Positions 33,817 to 44,121 of a DNA stretch of 64,000 bases are shown piece by piece (the first letter of the stretch is position 1; each line of letters opens with the position of its first letter). The DNA comes from Bryum argenteum. Lineage: Eukaryota > Streptophyta > Bryopsida > Bryales > Bryaceae. The stretch spans positions 15,211,013 through 15,275,012 of the forward strand of contig CM073324.1 in the NCBI GenBank assembly GCA_037043015.1. Reading direction: 5' to 3'. Under the pieces are notes generated by a model. That model was not told where the DNA came from and did not search any database. It worked only from the letters and a program-made list of their open reading frames with translations. A program made the translations under genes and the position numbers.

Positions 33817-35782
33817 CTATCTATAAAGGACTTCATAACAAAAACGATGCAGGTTTCTCTCCAGCTGCGCCTTTCGCTTCAATTTCTCCATCTCCAAAGT
33901 GATGTCTGTCAGTGACCTGAAAACATCCTGAAAACAAGGTTTTATAAGGAAAGCCTGTACTTGAAATATGTGCATTTCACATATTGTTTGCACGTCATTG
34001 ACAATGTCGCTAAAAGTTGTCACGTACCCCCGAACTTTACAACTATGATGTGATGTCTGCAAGCCATTTTAAAATAACAGAAATTACGTGACGACGGCTG
34101 AATTAGGACATAAACAAGATGATTGCAAGATTTCTACCGTACCTTGAAATGGTACTCAAGAATGGAAGAGGAGAATCGGCTTTCCTCTTCAGGGGCCGAA
34201 CCGAATCATCCGGAGAATCAGCTCCCCTCATCAGTTTCCGAATGACTTCGCATATTTCTTCGAACGACGGTCGAAGCTCAGGTGTCGAAGTCCACCACTT
34301 CTTTACGAGGTCAAGAAAGTTCATGCGCTCTCGTCCCAGAGTACCAGGGGCCAAATTCCTATGTGGTCTCCATTGATCCTGATCGTTATCTGGTGTGATA
34401 ACTCCACTTTTAGTCCATCCTCTCCCGACCTCAATGCATGTGGTCCCTGCAAGCACCTGATAGGCAAGAACTGCATAGCTGTATACATCCAATTTATGAG
34501 GATTTGTTGGTGATGGTGCTCCATCGACTCTGCACATCAACAGTTCGGGCGCAATGTAACAAAGGGTACCAATCTTTGCGTTGAAGTTCTCAATTGCACC
34601 TGAGGCAGGATTCACGCGTTGGGTGCAACCAAAATCGGTCACTTTCACAAGATAGAACTTGATATCTGAATGTGGCATCGTCAACTGACTTAGAAGGATA
34701 TTTCCTGGTTTCAGATCTCCATGAACAAAGTTCTTCGAGTGCAAATGCGCCATTGCCTCTGCAATTTGCAATAGAATATGAAGCACATCCGGAAATGAAA
34801 TAAACTCTTGTGTGCTTCCTCGATCCCTCTCTTGCAAATGACTCTCAAGATCCTCCTCTAGCAATTCCATGAATAAGCTGTACTTGTAAGGCTCGGCAGA
34901 GTCACTACGTGCGCAGCCGAAACAGTGCACTATGTTCGGATGGGATACCTCCAATGCTACCCCGAATTCGTTTTTAAAATTGTAGAAAGATTTGAATAGT
35001 TTCTGGGCAAAAATGCCTCTGCGCCATAACACCTTCTGCGCCTTTCCTTCGGTTCCTTCTCCGAGGCAGGGATGATCAAGCACCAGCTCCACCTCATTCT
35101 CCTCCACGAACCAGAAGTCTAAAACTCCAGAGTCCACTTCAGCTCCTCCTTCGAGGTGCTCCGCAAGGGCACAATGCTTGCAATTTTGGGAAAAGGATGC
35201 TCTAAGTTCATCGACAGCACTAGCTTGAGCGAATCCTCCAGAGCAATCATCTTCAGGGCAGGTGGCCCTCACAGCTTGGAACATCTGCAAGTAAGCTTGC
35301 TGGGGCACCACATTACTACGGATTTCAACGGCAGAAGTCTGATTCAGCCACCTAATGGGATTTGGGTCCTGCAAAACACCAATTGGATTCTTGTTCTGAC
35401 ACTCAACAACTGTTAGAAGCCATTGCTTCATTGAGATGCATCTGTAGAAGCTCTGTGAAATATTGGCTAGTTTACGAAGGTACTTGACTATCTTGAATAT
35501 CTCAGGAGAAGACCTTATTCGATCATTAGCTGCCGATAACCTGAGAAACTGCAAGTTGTTATCAACATGCTGGGTGTTAACAGGATAAGTGTAGAGCTGA
35601 TGGTCGGTGCCTACTACAAACTCCTGAAGCTCCCTGGAGTTATCAAGAGGACAGAGTGTTTCAATAACTCCCCCATTTAGTACTTCGTCAACCCCAGGAT
35701 CCGGAGACGCTCCTGCTAACCGCGCGAGCTCCAGCTTCAATCCTACCATCTCGACCATTTGTAATTCTACCATCTCGACCAT
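33817..35782 (-). CDS. Non-RD TKL-type protein kinase K2 (two exons, N-terminus cut by a nonsense change)
   Basis: Exon 35782-34143 and exon 33916-33817 join in frame: donor TTTCAAG|GTACGG, acceptor GTTTTCAG, codon split AG|G. This gives about 579 residues. Layout matches K1: N-terminal region ending SISQSFYRCISMKQWL, Cys4 motif at Cys175, 180, 201 and 204 (CPEDDC...CKHC), then the kinase domain with Gly loop CLGEGTEGKA, Lys261, HGD 354-356, DFG 383-385, APE 411-413 and Arg504. A basic KRK patch lies at 531-535. The last exon adds a charged helix-like tail (LTDITLEMEKLKRKAQLE). The ATG at 35782 is internal: homology to K1 continues upstream (SEFIEDLSRGDIFEV) but is interrupted by TAG at 35792-35794, where K1 has CAG (Gln). 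K2 is therefore either started late or disabled. A 24-bp tandem duplication near 35755-35785 repeats MVEMVE-type codons. Confidence 0.75.
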
Positions 35783-36333
35783 TTGTGTGCGCTAGACCTC
35801 AAATATGTCCCCTCTAGACAAGTCCTCGATAAACTCAGAACGAAGGCAGGGCACCCTAACCAGATTCAACTCTGCCAGGGTACGTTGAAAACAACCTGAA
35901 CCGCAAAGTTTCTAGCATTCCTAGAGGAGCCAGACTAAGATTCTAAACCCACAAAGTTCGAACGATATTCACCATATGCAAAAGGATCATGCTCTCTTGT
36001 ACACAAACTTTGCTTCATATCCGACGTAGCCAGCGCGACCTAGCTCCTGCCAACAGACTCAAACACATCAAAGATATACTTTCCCATCGGTACAATGTCG
36101 TACCCTCATGCTTGTTAGTGGCGGCAGAGCATCCACAACTTCTAGAAAGCAAACCCTGAATCTTACTCATAGCCCACGAAGAACTTGTATAATTTGCGGT
36201 AAACAGGAGCTCATCCTGGCAACAAGGAACAAGTCTCGCCACAAGCTTTGCCGTGCGTAACATCTCGAAATGGGAAACCCTGCCTCCTAGTCTGTTCAAA
36301 CGATGCTCAGGTGCGATGCTCTAATAGTATTCT

Positions 36334-36499
36334 ACAACGACTTCAGTGATCCTTTCTATGGGGAAAGGCAATCTTCTGTAAGTATTTGTCAGAATTTCCT
36401 ATAGACGTTGATCAGATATTCGCTGGCAATGCTCGTCAGAACCTCTAGCTTGCACATGTGACCGGTGCTTCGAGCACTGTATACCGACTACAGTGATCG
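36334..36499 (-). promoter_or_regulatory. Duplicated upstream motif of K2
   Basis: Diverged copy ending CTTCAGTGATCC at 36334-36352 and ACCGACTACAGTGATCG at 36483-36499, mirroring the pair upstream of K1. Between them the flanks align with 29940-30080. Confidence 0.45.
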
Positions 36500-36539
36500 T
36501 TTGACTATCGTCGAAGCGGGCAGGTCTACACTAAATTTT

Positions 36540-37165
36540 TGTCCACACAGTTCAGCAGGAGCTGTTAAACAACCCTTGTTGAAATCATTGTAAAGTCTTT
36601 TTTCAACCTAATTTTGAATAATCCACTTGTAGGATCTTGTTTAGAGCCATCCAAGCCTCTGAGTTTCAAGGTTTTATCAAATTTGACAATGCGGATCTCT
36701 AGAGACATTTATTGAAAGTTTCAGCTTTTGCAAAAAAAAACAATTCTAAATAAGACAAAGTTAACCCAGTTTGGTTTCTCTTTGATTTGGTGCTTATCAC
36801 CATGGCAGATGATCACTTATATTTGTTGATACCATTCAAAAATGATGAGTGCTATATGCACCATCCACCATTGACTACTCCCACTTTTTCCTTCAATTAC
36901 AAAGCTCATCTTTACTTAACTCCCAGTGTATTTTTTAAAAAAATAAAAAAACACTAAAAGAGATGTTTTTTTGCTGCCCTATTTGGGCTTCAAACTAAAA
37001 TTTGCGTTTAAAAATTCTTAGTTTTGAATTTGACTTTGTTATGTCTCACTCACAAACCTTGTAGTATAGGAAACATCCAATAAAAATCAATGATTTTAAT
37101 CTCTTCATCTAAGCTAACCAAAACACCAAAAACCTAGCTACTAGGTTTTCTTGGACCCTTTGAGG
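36540..37165. other. Non-coding stretch ending in a TTAA-family right end
   Basis: No gene. From about 36965 the sequence (TTGGGCTTCAAACTAAAATT, CCTTGTAGTATAG) matches 39090-39200. It ends TTGGACCCTTTGAGG-TTAA at 37155-37169, a slightly mutated TTAA-family right end. Its left partner may be TTAACCC at about 36761, but that pairing is weak. Confidence 0.4.
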
Positions 37166-38277
37166 TTAATTCCTAAATCTCCTTGGTATTTTTTGGGAGC
37201 TTGAAACCTCAAAACTGCAAGTTCCTACCCGTGTGCACTCCTAGGATTGTGAACCTATTTTTTCCCTTTTTTTCAACTTCCAACCATAAGGTCTTCTACC
37301 TAAGATTGTTTTTAATTATTATTTCAAAAACTGACCATTTGATATTTACCATTTGGAACATCATAACATCCAAAGTTTGTCTCCTAAGTTTTTTTGGGCA
37401 TAGTGAAGGTTGTTTATGAAGTTTTTGGAGGCTACCATTGTAAAATTGGTAAAACTTTTTGACTTAATCTACTTAGAAATTGAAGTAGTAATGTAGTAAT
37501 GAACATTGGGTATAAAAGAAATTTCAAAAAAATTATTCTTTTAAGCTCCTCCATTACACCTCGCAACCCAATGTTGTCCTCAAGGACTAAATTATTGGAA
37601 TTTAAGTTTGCAAATTTTACCACATTCACTTTGCGGTATGAGGAGAATAGAGTAAAAATATTAGTCAAAACTATTACTTCAAACCTCTTCATCTAGACTT
37701 TCCAAAATTACAAAAACCCATTTTGGGCTTCAATGAGTTAGCTTATCTACGAAACATCTTTGATTTGGTCAAGATTTGTACTACTGAGAGTAGACTCTAA
37801 TTAGAATCCATCCAAAAAAATAAAGTTGAAATCTAACGGTGGATGAAAAAGATATAGTTGTTCAGAAATCATTCATTTTTCACTTTTTTTCATTGTGGAA
37901 ACATCATTGAAAATCTAATACCAAAAGTATTTGGATCAAAAATCTTCCAAGTAGAAAATTGTTGGATTTCATCTAAAAATCATGTTCATGTAAAAAAATT
38001 CATCAAAAACTATTTTTGGTTTCACATAATTGGCTTGTAATGATAAAACATGCCTGATATCTGAAAATCCAAAACCAAAATTTGCTTTCACTAAAATGCA
38101 TGCCATTAATTCATAGTTGATTGTATGGCTCTAAAAGTTTTACCATACACACTAGACTTGATTTGGGACCCAACCTAAGTGATTTCATCCAAAACGGAGT
38201 TTGGATGAAGGCGTTATGGCTCTTCTGCCCTCCATCCAAAATGTAGAAGAACGACATTGGGGACGTTTAGGGGTTAA
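37166..38277. mobile_element. TTAA-family element carrying repeat body B (about 1.1 kb)
   Basis: The left end is TTAA-TTCCTAAATCTCCTTGG (37166) and the right end GGGGACGTTTAGGGG-TTAA (38277). The right 450 bp (37801-38250) is the same body as 1-430 and the 57-64 kb repeats. The left TTAA is shared with the right end of the preceding element, and the right TTAA is shared with the next left end, so three family members abut without spacer. Confidence 0.6.
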
Positions 38278-38922
38278 CCCCTTAAGCACGAAGTGTGTTC
38301 TTGGCATTCAAAACTAGAAATTGCGATTTTTTGACCACTTTATGCAAGTTGAGGTGTGATTCAATATTTTTTACTTTTTTGGTATTTCCATCCATAATAT
38401 CTTTAAAATAACTACGTGTACTGACATTATTTTAAATTTCAATAGTTGGATCTGTACCATTTGTGAGATCGTAATGTTCAGAGTTGATTTAACCCCTAAA
38501 CGCCCAAGGGGGGTAAAGCTCCTAATAGTTGGTAATAACGCTGATTTTTTCAAAACTGCGTAAAAACAAATGAAAGATGAAAATGGAAAATCCAACCATA
38601 GGATCTTCTTTGGAGCATGGCAATTAGTATGACCTCCAAGTTGCATGCCATTTAGAGGTATGGATTTCAAGATCCATGCAAAAAAGGGGTGAAGATCACA
38701 CCACCAAAACTTTCATGAAATATCTCTTTCGCCCACTCTTACAAATTGAGGATCAAGATTTTTACTATTTAGCCAAGGAGGGAGTAGAGTAAACCCACCA
38801 AGGAGTTGAGCAAAAAAAACGGCGGATGAAAAATTGATGGGATGAAAGCAGGGCTGTGCATCAAAGACGGAGCCTCACATCCAGAATGTCGAAAAACGAC
38901 ACTGTGGGCTCTTAAGGGTTAA
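38274..38922. mobile_element. Two overlapping or nested TTAA-family ends
   Basis: One left end, TTAA-CCCCTTAAGCACG, starts at 38274. Another, TTAA-CCCCTAAACGCCCA, starts at 38489. One right end, GTGGGCTCTTAAGGG-TTAA, ends at 38922. The right end also carries the TGTCGTTTTTCGACA hairpin seen in copy A. Either end could pair with 38922; the 38489-38922 pair (426 bp inside) matches at 11 of 14 positions. No ORF of interest. Confidence 0.5.
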
Positions 38923-39824
38923 TAGTTTTTTGGCAACAATTTGAAGCTTGGTCTTGTAAATTTGGAAGTTGCCCTTGCAAAATTGGTGAATTTTTGACTT
39001 TCAAGCTTAAATTGTGATCTAGTTATAAACTTATCTTCAAAAAAGATAATTTTAAAGTAGTCTAAATTTAAAACTGCCTGAATTGCCTTTTTTGGGCTTT
39101 AAAACTAAAATTTGTGGTAAAAACTCATAACTTGAATGTTGACATTGCAAATTCTCGCACGCACACACCTTGTAGTATAGAGAGCACCTAGTAAAAATCT
39201 TAGGCAAAAAAATTATTCTTAATCCCTAATTCTTCTCAAAACCCAAAACGGGTTTTGGAGGTTCCCGTAGGAGAAAAACTCAGCCAACTTTGACCATTAT
39301 AACCTCACAAATGAGGAAGAATGAACTTTAAATGAACACATTGCCAAGCTCAATTTCTTTTAGTAGTCTTGCCAAGTCTAAATTATAATTTAAGTTTCGA
39401 CCTTGAGCATTAATTGAAAACTTAATATGAAGGAATGAATCTAAATCAACAAAATCAAAATAGATATATTTTTTATCTTTCAAGTATGATACATACTTGA
39501 ATGATTATTCAAATTGATACATATTTTAATGATTACTGAAAGATGATATATACTCAAGTACCTCAAGAACAACTTTCGGCATTTGTATCAAATTTGTAAG
39601 GTAAGATGAGCATTGAATTTGAAGAAGAAAAAAAAAAAATGAGAGTATTTCAATTGTAGATGGTTCACATAGTATTCTTATTTTTTGGGTTGAAAGAAAA
39701 GTGATTATCTACTTTTATATCAATCAAAAAATGATAATCCATGGTATGATAGTACACTTCAATGTGATTTTAACACCTTTTACGGATTTCAAATTTCATC
39801 ATTTTTAGGAAGACAAGAACCCCT

Positions 39825-40057
39825 TTAACCCCTAAAGGTCTGAGCGTGCCGTGGCGACCAGTAGAATACGGTGTATTTTGGTTGTATTTGGAGTGAATGC
39901 ACACCTTTAATGGGTTTGAGTTCAAAGAAGAAGTTGACATTTGAATTAATGTGGTTCTAGTGAGCTATTACGATTCCAGTTTAGAGTTTCTTGTTGATAG
40001 CAAATCCTAATTATACGACAACGTACATACTATCCCCAAGGGACTTTTAAGGGTTAA
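39825..40057. mobile_element. TTAA-family MITE (225 bp plus TTAA duplications)
   Basis: The left end is TTAA-CCCCTAAAGGTC and the right end GACTTTTAAGGG-TTAA, with inverted ends matching at 10 of 12 positions. Both TTAA copies are intact. Non-coding. Confidence 0.65.
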
Positions 40058-40408
40058 ACTTTTTCCAAAAACTGCCTCACAGGGAATTTGGATTCACTTT
40101 TAGACCTGACTACACTACATGCATACTCAAAGAATGACCTGTTTTGAAAATCATAAAGTGTGTTATAATCACATTGATAGGTATGTAGTATGTACTACCA
40201 TACCTCTCACATCCAACGTTTGTAATGGTGTGAAGGGCTTTCATAGGTAGAAATGAGAGTTTATGAAGGCATTATGAAGGCATCTTAAGTCCTTTGAGCC
40301 AACAAAAAATTGATCCTTGTAATTGAAACAATAAATAGAAGTTGTTAGTAACAATCGATGTACATAGAAATCATAACATAGTGAGTGTTATCACAAAGAA
40401 AGAGTGAT

Positions 40409-40777
40409 TTAACCCTTAAACGCCGAATGTGATCCGAGGGGGCCTTTTCCAACAGAATCTCCTCTATAGCTCACAATGTACTCTACTTTTCACTTATATT
40501 TTGATGTCAAACTGGTCGCCTTCTTGTGATGCAGTCAAAAAGTGAAATTTTAGAATTCAAATTACAATTTGTATGAGTGATTTTGTGCTTTGAAAGGATT
40601 GTGGTAGGTAGGTTGGGGTTGTACAATACTTGTAGGAGGTTGCAAGCTCATCATTGATTGGATCATTCATGATGCCCTAGTTCAAAAAGTGCACTATTCA
40701 TGATGCCCAAGTCCAAAAGATGCTGTGATCCAATACTGGGCTGCCCAAATCCGTATAGCTAGGCGTTTAAGGGTTAA
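40409..40777. mobile_element. TTAA-family MITE (361 bp plus TTAA duplications)
   Basis: The left end is TTAA-CCCTTAAACGCC and the right end GGCGTTTAAGGG-TTAA: a perfect 12-bp inverted repeat with both TTAA flanks intact. Non-coding interior. With 20896-21162 this is the cleanest copy in the window. Confidence 0.75.
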
Positions 40778-40984
40778 TAGACTACCTCGTAATGAGGATT
40801 TTTATGTAAGGTTTAATTGACTTTAAATAAAAGACTTAGTGGGGAATCTTTAGGTGGAAGGTTTTAAGCGTTTAACATTCTGGGGCAATTGAGTTCAAAT
40901 GTTAAGAGAAAGTATTTTAATACTTCTAAAACCCAACCCAAGAGATTATAGTTCTCAACTTTTATTACCAATCTCAATGATTAC

Positions 40985-41254
40985 GGTCCACTTGAGCACT
41001 TTTAAGCTGCTCTATAAGGGCACAATATGTGCACAGTTGAAAAAGGGGTTGGTCCTGCCACTCAAGTGACTCAACAATCGTTCAAAGTCGTTCGAAGTCG
41101 TTCGTCCGTAAGGGACAAGAGTGCCAATTTGATGACGTTCTAATTTCTCATAGGCTCCGTGCAATATCATTATAAATTGTAAAGCATTTGCTGAGATTGA
41201 ACTAATATTGAAATGACTTGCATTGAGGATTTTTTGAAAGTATCTCTCGTTCAA
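40985..41254 (-). pseudogene. Remnant of a third kinase-family paralogue (K3)
   Basis: One frame reads TIVESLEW, then QDQPLFQLCTYCALIEQLKS. This aligns with K1's TVVERQDQ and APLYQTCTNCALLQQL with the middle deleted. DNA around the Cys-x2-Cys codons (GGGCACAATATGTGCAC) matches K1 closely. The kinase domain is absent. Its distance to the matching point in K2 is about 5.9 kb, close to the 6.3 kb between K1 and K2, so it probably marks the third unit of a tandem array. Confidence 0.45.
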
Positions 41255-41455
41255 TCATATGTCAAATTGACACTTACCGACGTATGATTTTCATGATTAT
41301 CATTTAGTGATGAAGAATTGGCACAACCCAACATTGAATTGTCTCTCATGGATTGACAATCAAACCCTCAATCTCCATTCTTAGTCAGTTATGAATAAAA
41401 ATGTTCATGTATTCTGCCAATACGGTGAGTAACACTAGTGGAGAATTAGGTTTAA

Positions 41456-42225
41456 ACAACTGTTAGCCAGGGTACGGGTATGGAGATGCCGCGATACAAG
41501 GAGGGAGGTCAGGGCCGAGAAGCTCGTGGTTCTTACAACACGGTTATCCCCGGGTCCGGGTAAGCTATAGTAGCCGTTGACCTCTTTCAATCGTAATCAC
41601 TTCTGTGATCACCTCAGCCGGGGCGTGTCAACCTACGGGACCGAGGGGTATGTCCAAACGGGTTGAGTCCCAGGGTTACGGCCTTGCGACGAGACTCTCT
41701 GGTTTACTTCTACGGTCAGCGTACTTGCCCCGGGGTGTGGCTACTCCTCGGCGCGACGAGGCTGTGGCGATGACAGACTCTCAACCATGGTGCGCCCTTC
41801 AGCCTGAAACACAATCAACCCGGGGGTTCCACGGTGCCATGGCTTACACAGGAGTTAGAGCGCGGAGGCAAAATAAGGGTTTTAGAGGATAGACAGAATA
41901 GAATAGAATTGGACTGAGTCCGTATTGCATTGAATCGGTGAAAATGCCGAAGGGCTATAGAGAATTGCGGTAATGTGCTCGTGGCTATCACTATTCGTGC
42001 GATACAAGGAACTCCCTATTGTGTAATTCTATCTTTATTTATAATAAAACCTAATCCTTTGTGCTGGCTTTTGCCTTAACTGTTCTGCGTACGCGGTCTC
42101 GATCCCCGTGGTTCTCTAACACTTCACCCTCGGCCTCGAGCCCCGTGGTCGCTGTAACTCCTTGGTCTCCCCGTGGCTTGGTCTTCGGTAATGATACCCG
42201 CGGTGCCGTGGCGGGTAACAACAAC
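41456..42225. mobile_element. Solo LTR with perfect 5-bp target-site duplication
   Basis: The 760-bp element 41461-42220 begins TGTTAGCC and ends GGGTAACA, with TGTTA/TAACA inverted ends and TG...CA termini. It is flanked by ACAAC at 41456-41460 and 42221-42225. A TTTATAATAAAA-like signal lies at about 42039-42050. GC content is higher than in the flanks. No second LTR or internal region is in the window, so recombination has left a single LTR. ORFs at 41605-41892 and 42051-42297 are incidental. Confidence 0.9.
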
Positions 42226-42227
42226 AT

Positions 42228-42400
42228 GTTGAAACAACATTTTTCCAAAAATGTTGTTTCAACCGCCCTCAAAATTGAATGTTGTTTCAACCACTAATGC
42301 CAAACAACACTTGAGGAGTTGAAACAAGGTTCTCCTCATTATGTTGTTTCAAAAATGTTGTTTCAACCATGGCATGTTGTTTCAATCTAGGCATTTAGTG
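42228..42400. repeat. Cluster of ATGTTGTTTCAA words with a 17-bp palindrome
   Basis: ATGTTGTTTCAA or close variants occur at least six times between 42226 and 42400 on one strand, and in inverted form at the start. The first pair makes a perfect palindrome: arms 42228-42244 (GTTGAAACAACATTTTT) and 42247-42263 around a CC loop. The solo LTR has inserted at the left edge of this cluster. Confidence 0.85.
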
Positions 42401-43850
42401 TAGTTTCAATTTGTACATGTGGCATCAATGCCAAAAATATGCATATTGATGAATAAACATTTTATTTGATGAATAAAACTTTGACAAATCCTGTGCTACT
42501 AACTATAGTATCAAGATACCAATTTAGAGCCCACGCACATGCTTAAAGTGAACTCCATGTAATTTGAAGTAAAGTCATATAATCAGAAATAGAACTATCT
42601 AGGATAATAATGATCATCAGTGGATATCGACACAAATAATTTCCGATATGAGTCTTATGACAGTACCGTATGACAATCTTCCTGCAATCAAAAGCATCAC
42701 TCCACATCCTTTTTTTTTCCGCTACAGTATCTGCTATTTTTCTAGTCTTCTCTAAGCTAGGATCTTGATGATGCTCTTGATACTAAAAAAAATCCACCAA
42801 CTCACGCATAATTGTGTTAGAAATTGTTAATTGCAAACAAAGATGCAAAACTTGCAAATGTACAATTCAATTAAACACACAAAAATAAACTACAAAAACA
42901 AGGCTGAAGCAAAAGTAATGTAGGAACTCACATATCTCATGCGAATGTGTGCAAAACCACCTCTCCCTCTCCCTGCGTGTGTCAATTTTTGAACTTTATC
43001 TCTTGTAGCTTCCAACCTTTAAGAATTCTTCAAAGAAAGTGGATTCTTCAGTAATTTCTTTGCAGCCTTAAATCTTTCTACAGTTCAAGTTCAATTTCAA
43101 ATCTTTTTTGTATTTAACGGATTTCAATTGTTTCACAACTTTAGCTTTCCGTCCCCTCAAAGTTGCCTTCATAGATTGTATAGCCCAACTGCTAATCCAA
43201 TCACTATAAAAACATTCCCTCCCTTGATCTATGATCTTGTCAATGGTTTGTTTTCCAACCTTTGAAGACACAATGATACCAGTAGGAAATGTGGCTAGTG
43301 TTTTTACTATCAAATAATGTACCGTTTGGTCTCCCATACTCATCTATTTCTACATCCGTTTTCCCATTAGAATCCCTGATAGGCTTGCTTTCCTCTCTCA
43401 ATTTCCTCAATTTTTAGGCTCTATCCTTCAAAACTTGTGACTTGTCTCCTGCAGTCATGCACCATCACCCCAAAGTTTTCAAATAATAAATATCATATTT
43501 AAAACAACTAAATATAAATTAACAAGCATAGCATTCTTAACAAAGCCTCCATAATAGAAATTGGTTCAAGAATATACCTTATTTGCCATCTCACTTTCCT
43601 CAAGCCTTTCCTTAAAAACCTCCAACTCTTCATCTTCAATGAAATCCAAAGAAAGAAAGAAAGAAAGAAGAACACCAGACCCATAAGGGTTGGCGTGAAT
43701 AAATTGTCCGTTCGACCTACCCTTGATGATATGCCCATAGGACCTAACAACAGTGGTATAGGACTACTAACCCCTCTTAGGGTGAACACTACATGAAAAA
43801 AAGACCCAAAATTAGTGAGCTGTTATGTTTGTATAAAAGTAATGGTTTGG
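42401..43850. other. Non-coding or unrecognised stretch
   Basis: A minus-strand frame at 43068-43343 (91 codons, Lys-rich C-terminus) and an alternative frame around 43300-43440 (a DVEIDEYGRPNG trace) suggest decayed coding sequence, but I do not recognise a family. I see no transposon ends. Confidence 0.3.
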
Positions 43851-43899
43851 TTTTGTTGGTCGTCACATTGTTGACATACCACGTTGTTTGGAAGAGACA

Positions 43900-44040
43900 T
43901 GGATGTGTAGTAGCGGTGGTCCGGGTTCGATTCCCGTTTACCTTGTTTGAGCATCGTTTACAATCATCTGGCGCTATAGAGCTAGTGGGCAAGAAATTCC
44001 AACGGCTTGGGCCCCCTGTATTGTGACAAGGTTGCTGTTC
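43900..44040 (+). mobile_element. Possible tRNA-derived SINE fragment (box B only)
   Basis: GGGTTCGATTCCC at 43923-43935 is a good RNA polymerase III box B. Downstream, GCTAGTGGGC, GGCTTGGGCCCC and GTGACAAGGTTGCTG blocks precede a T-rich tail; I recall similar 3' modules in plant tRNA-derived SINEs. I could not find a convincing box A 35-60 bp upstream or a cloverleaf, so it is not called as a tRNA gene. The T-run may instead belong to the LINE that ends here. Confidence 0.35.
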
Positions 44041-44068
44041 TAATATATCACTTCTTCCTTTTTTTTCT

Positions 44069-44116
<48 letters not shown>

Positions 44117-44121
<5 letters not shown>

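Larger units (their letters stand above)
33640..36535 (-). repeat. Segmental duplication unit 2 (kinase K2 and flanks)
   Basis: Partner of 27325-30135; corresponding points are about 6.3 kb apart. Homology covers 3' flank, coding region and upstream DNA. The unit has diverged by substitutions and small indels, so the duplication is not very recent. Confidence 0.85.

Noticed and set aside
43068-43343. 91-codon ORF as part of a plant transposase
   Set aside because: A neighbouring frame has an EYGRPNG trace faintly like plant transposase-associated proteins, but the frames conflict and nothing else supports it.
43905-43950. tRNA gene
   Set aside because: Box B is good, but no acceptor stem, anticodon arm or box A at the right distance could be built; recorded only as a possible SINE fragment.
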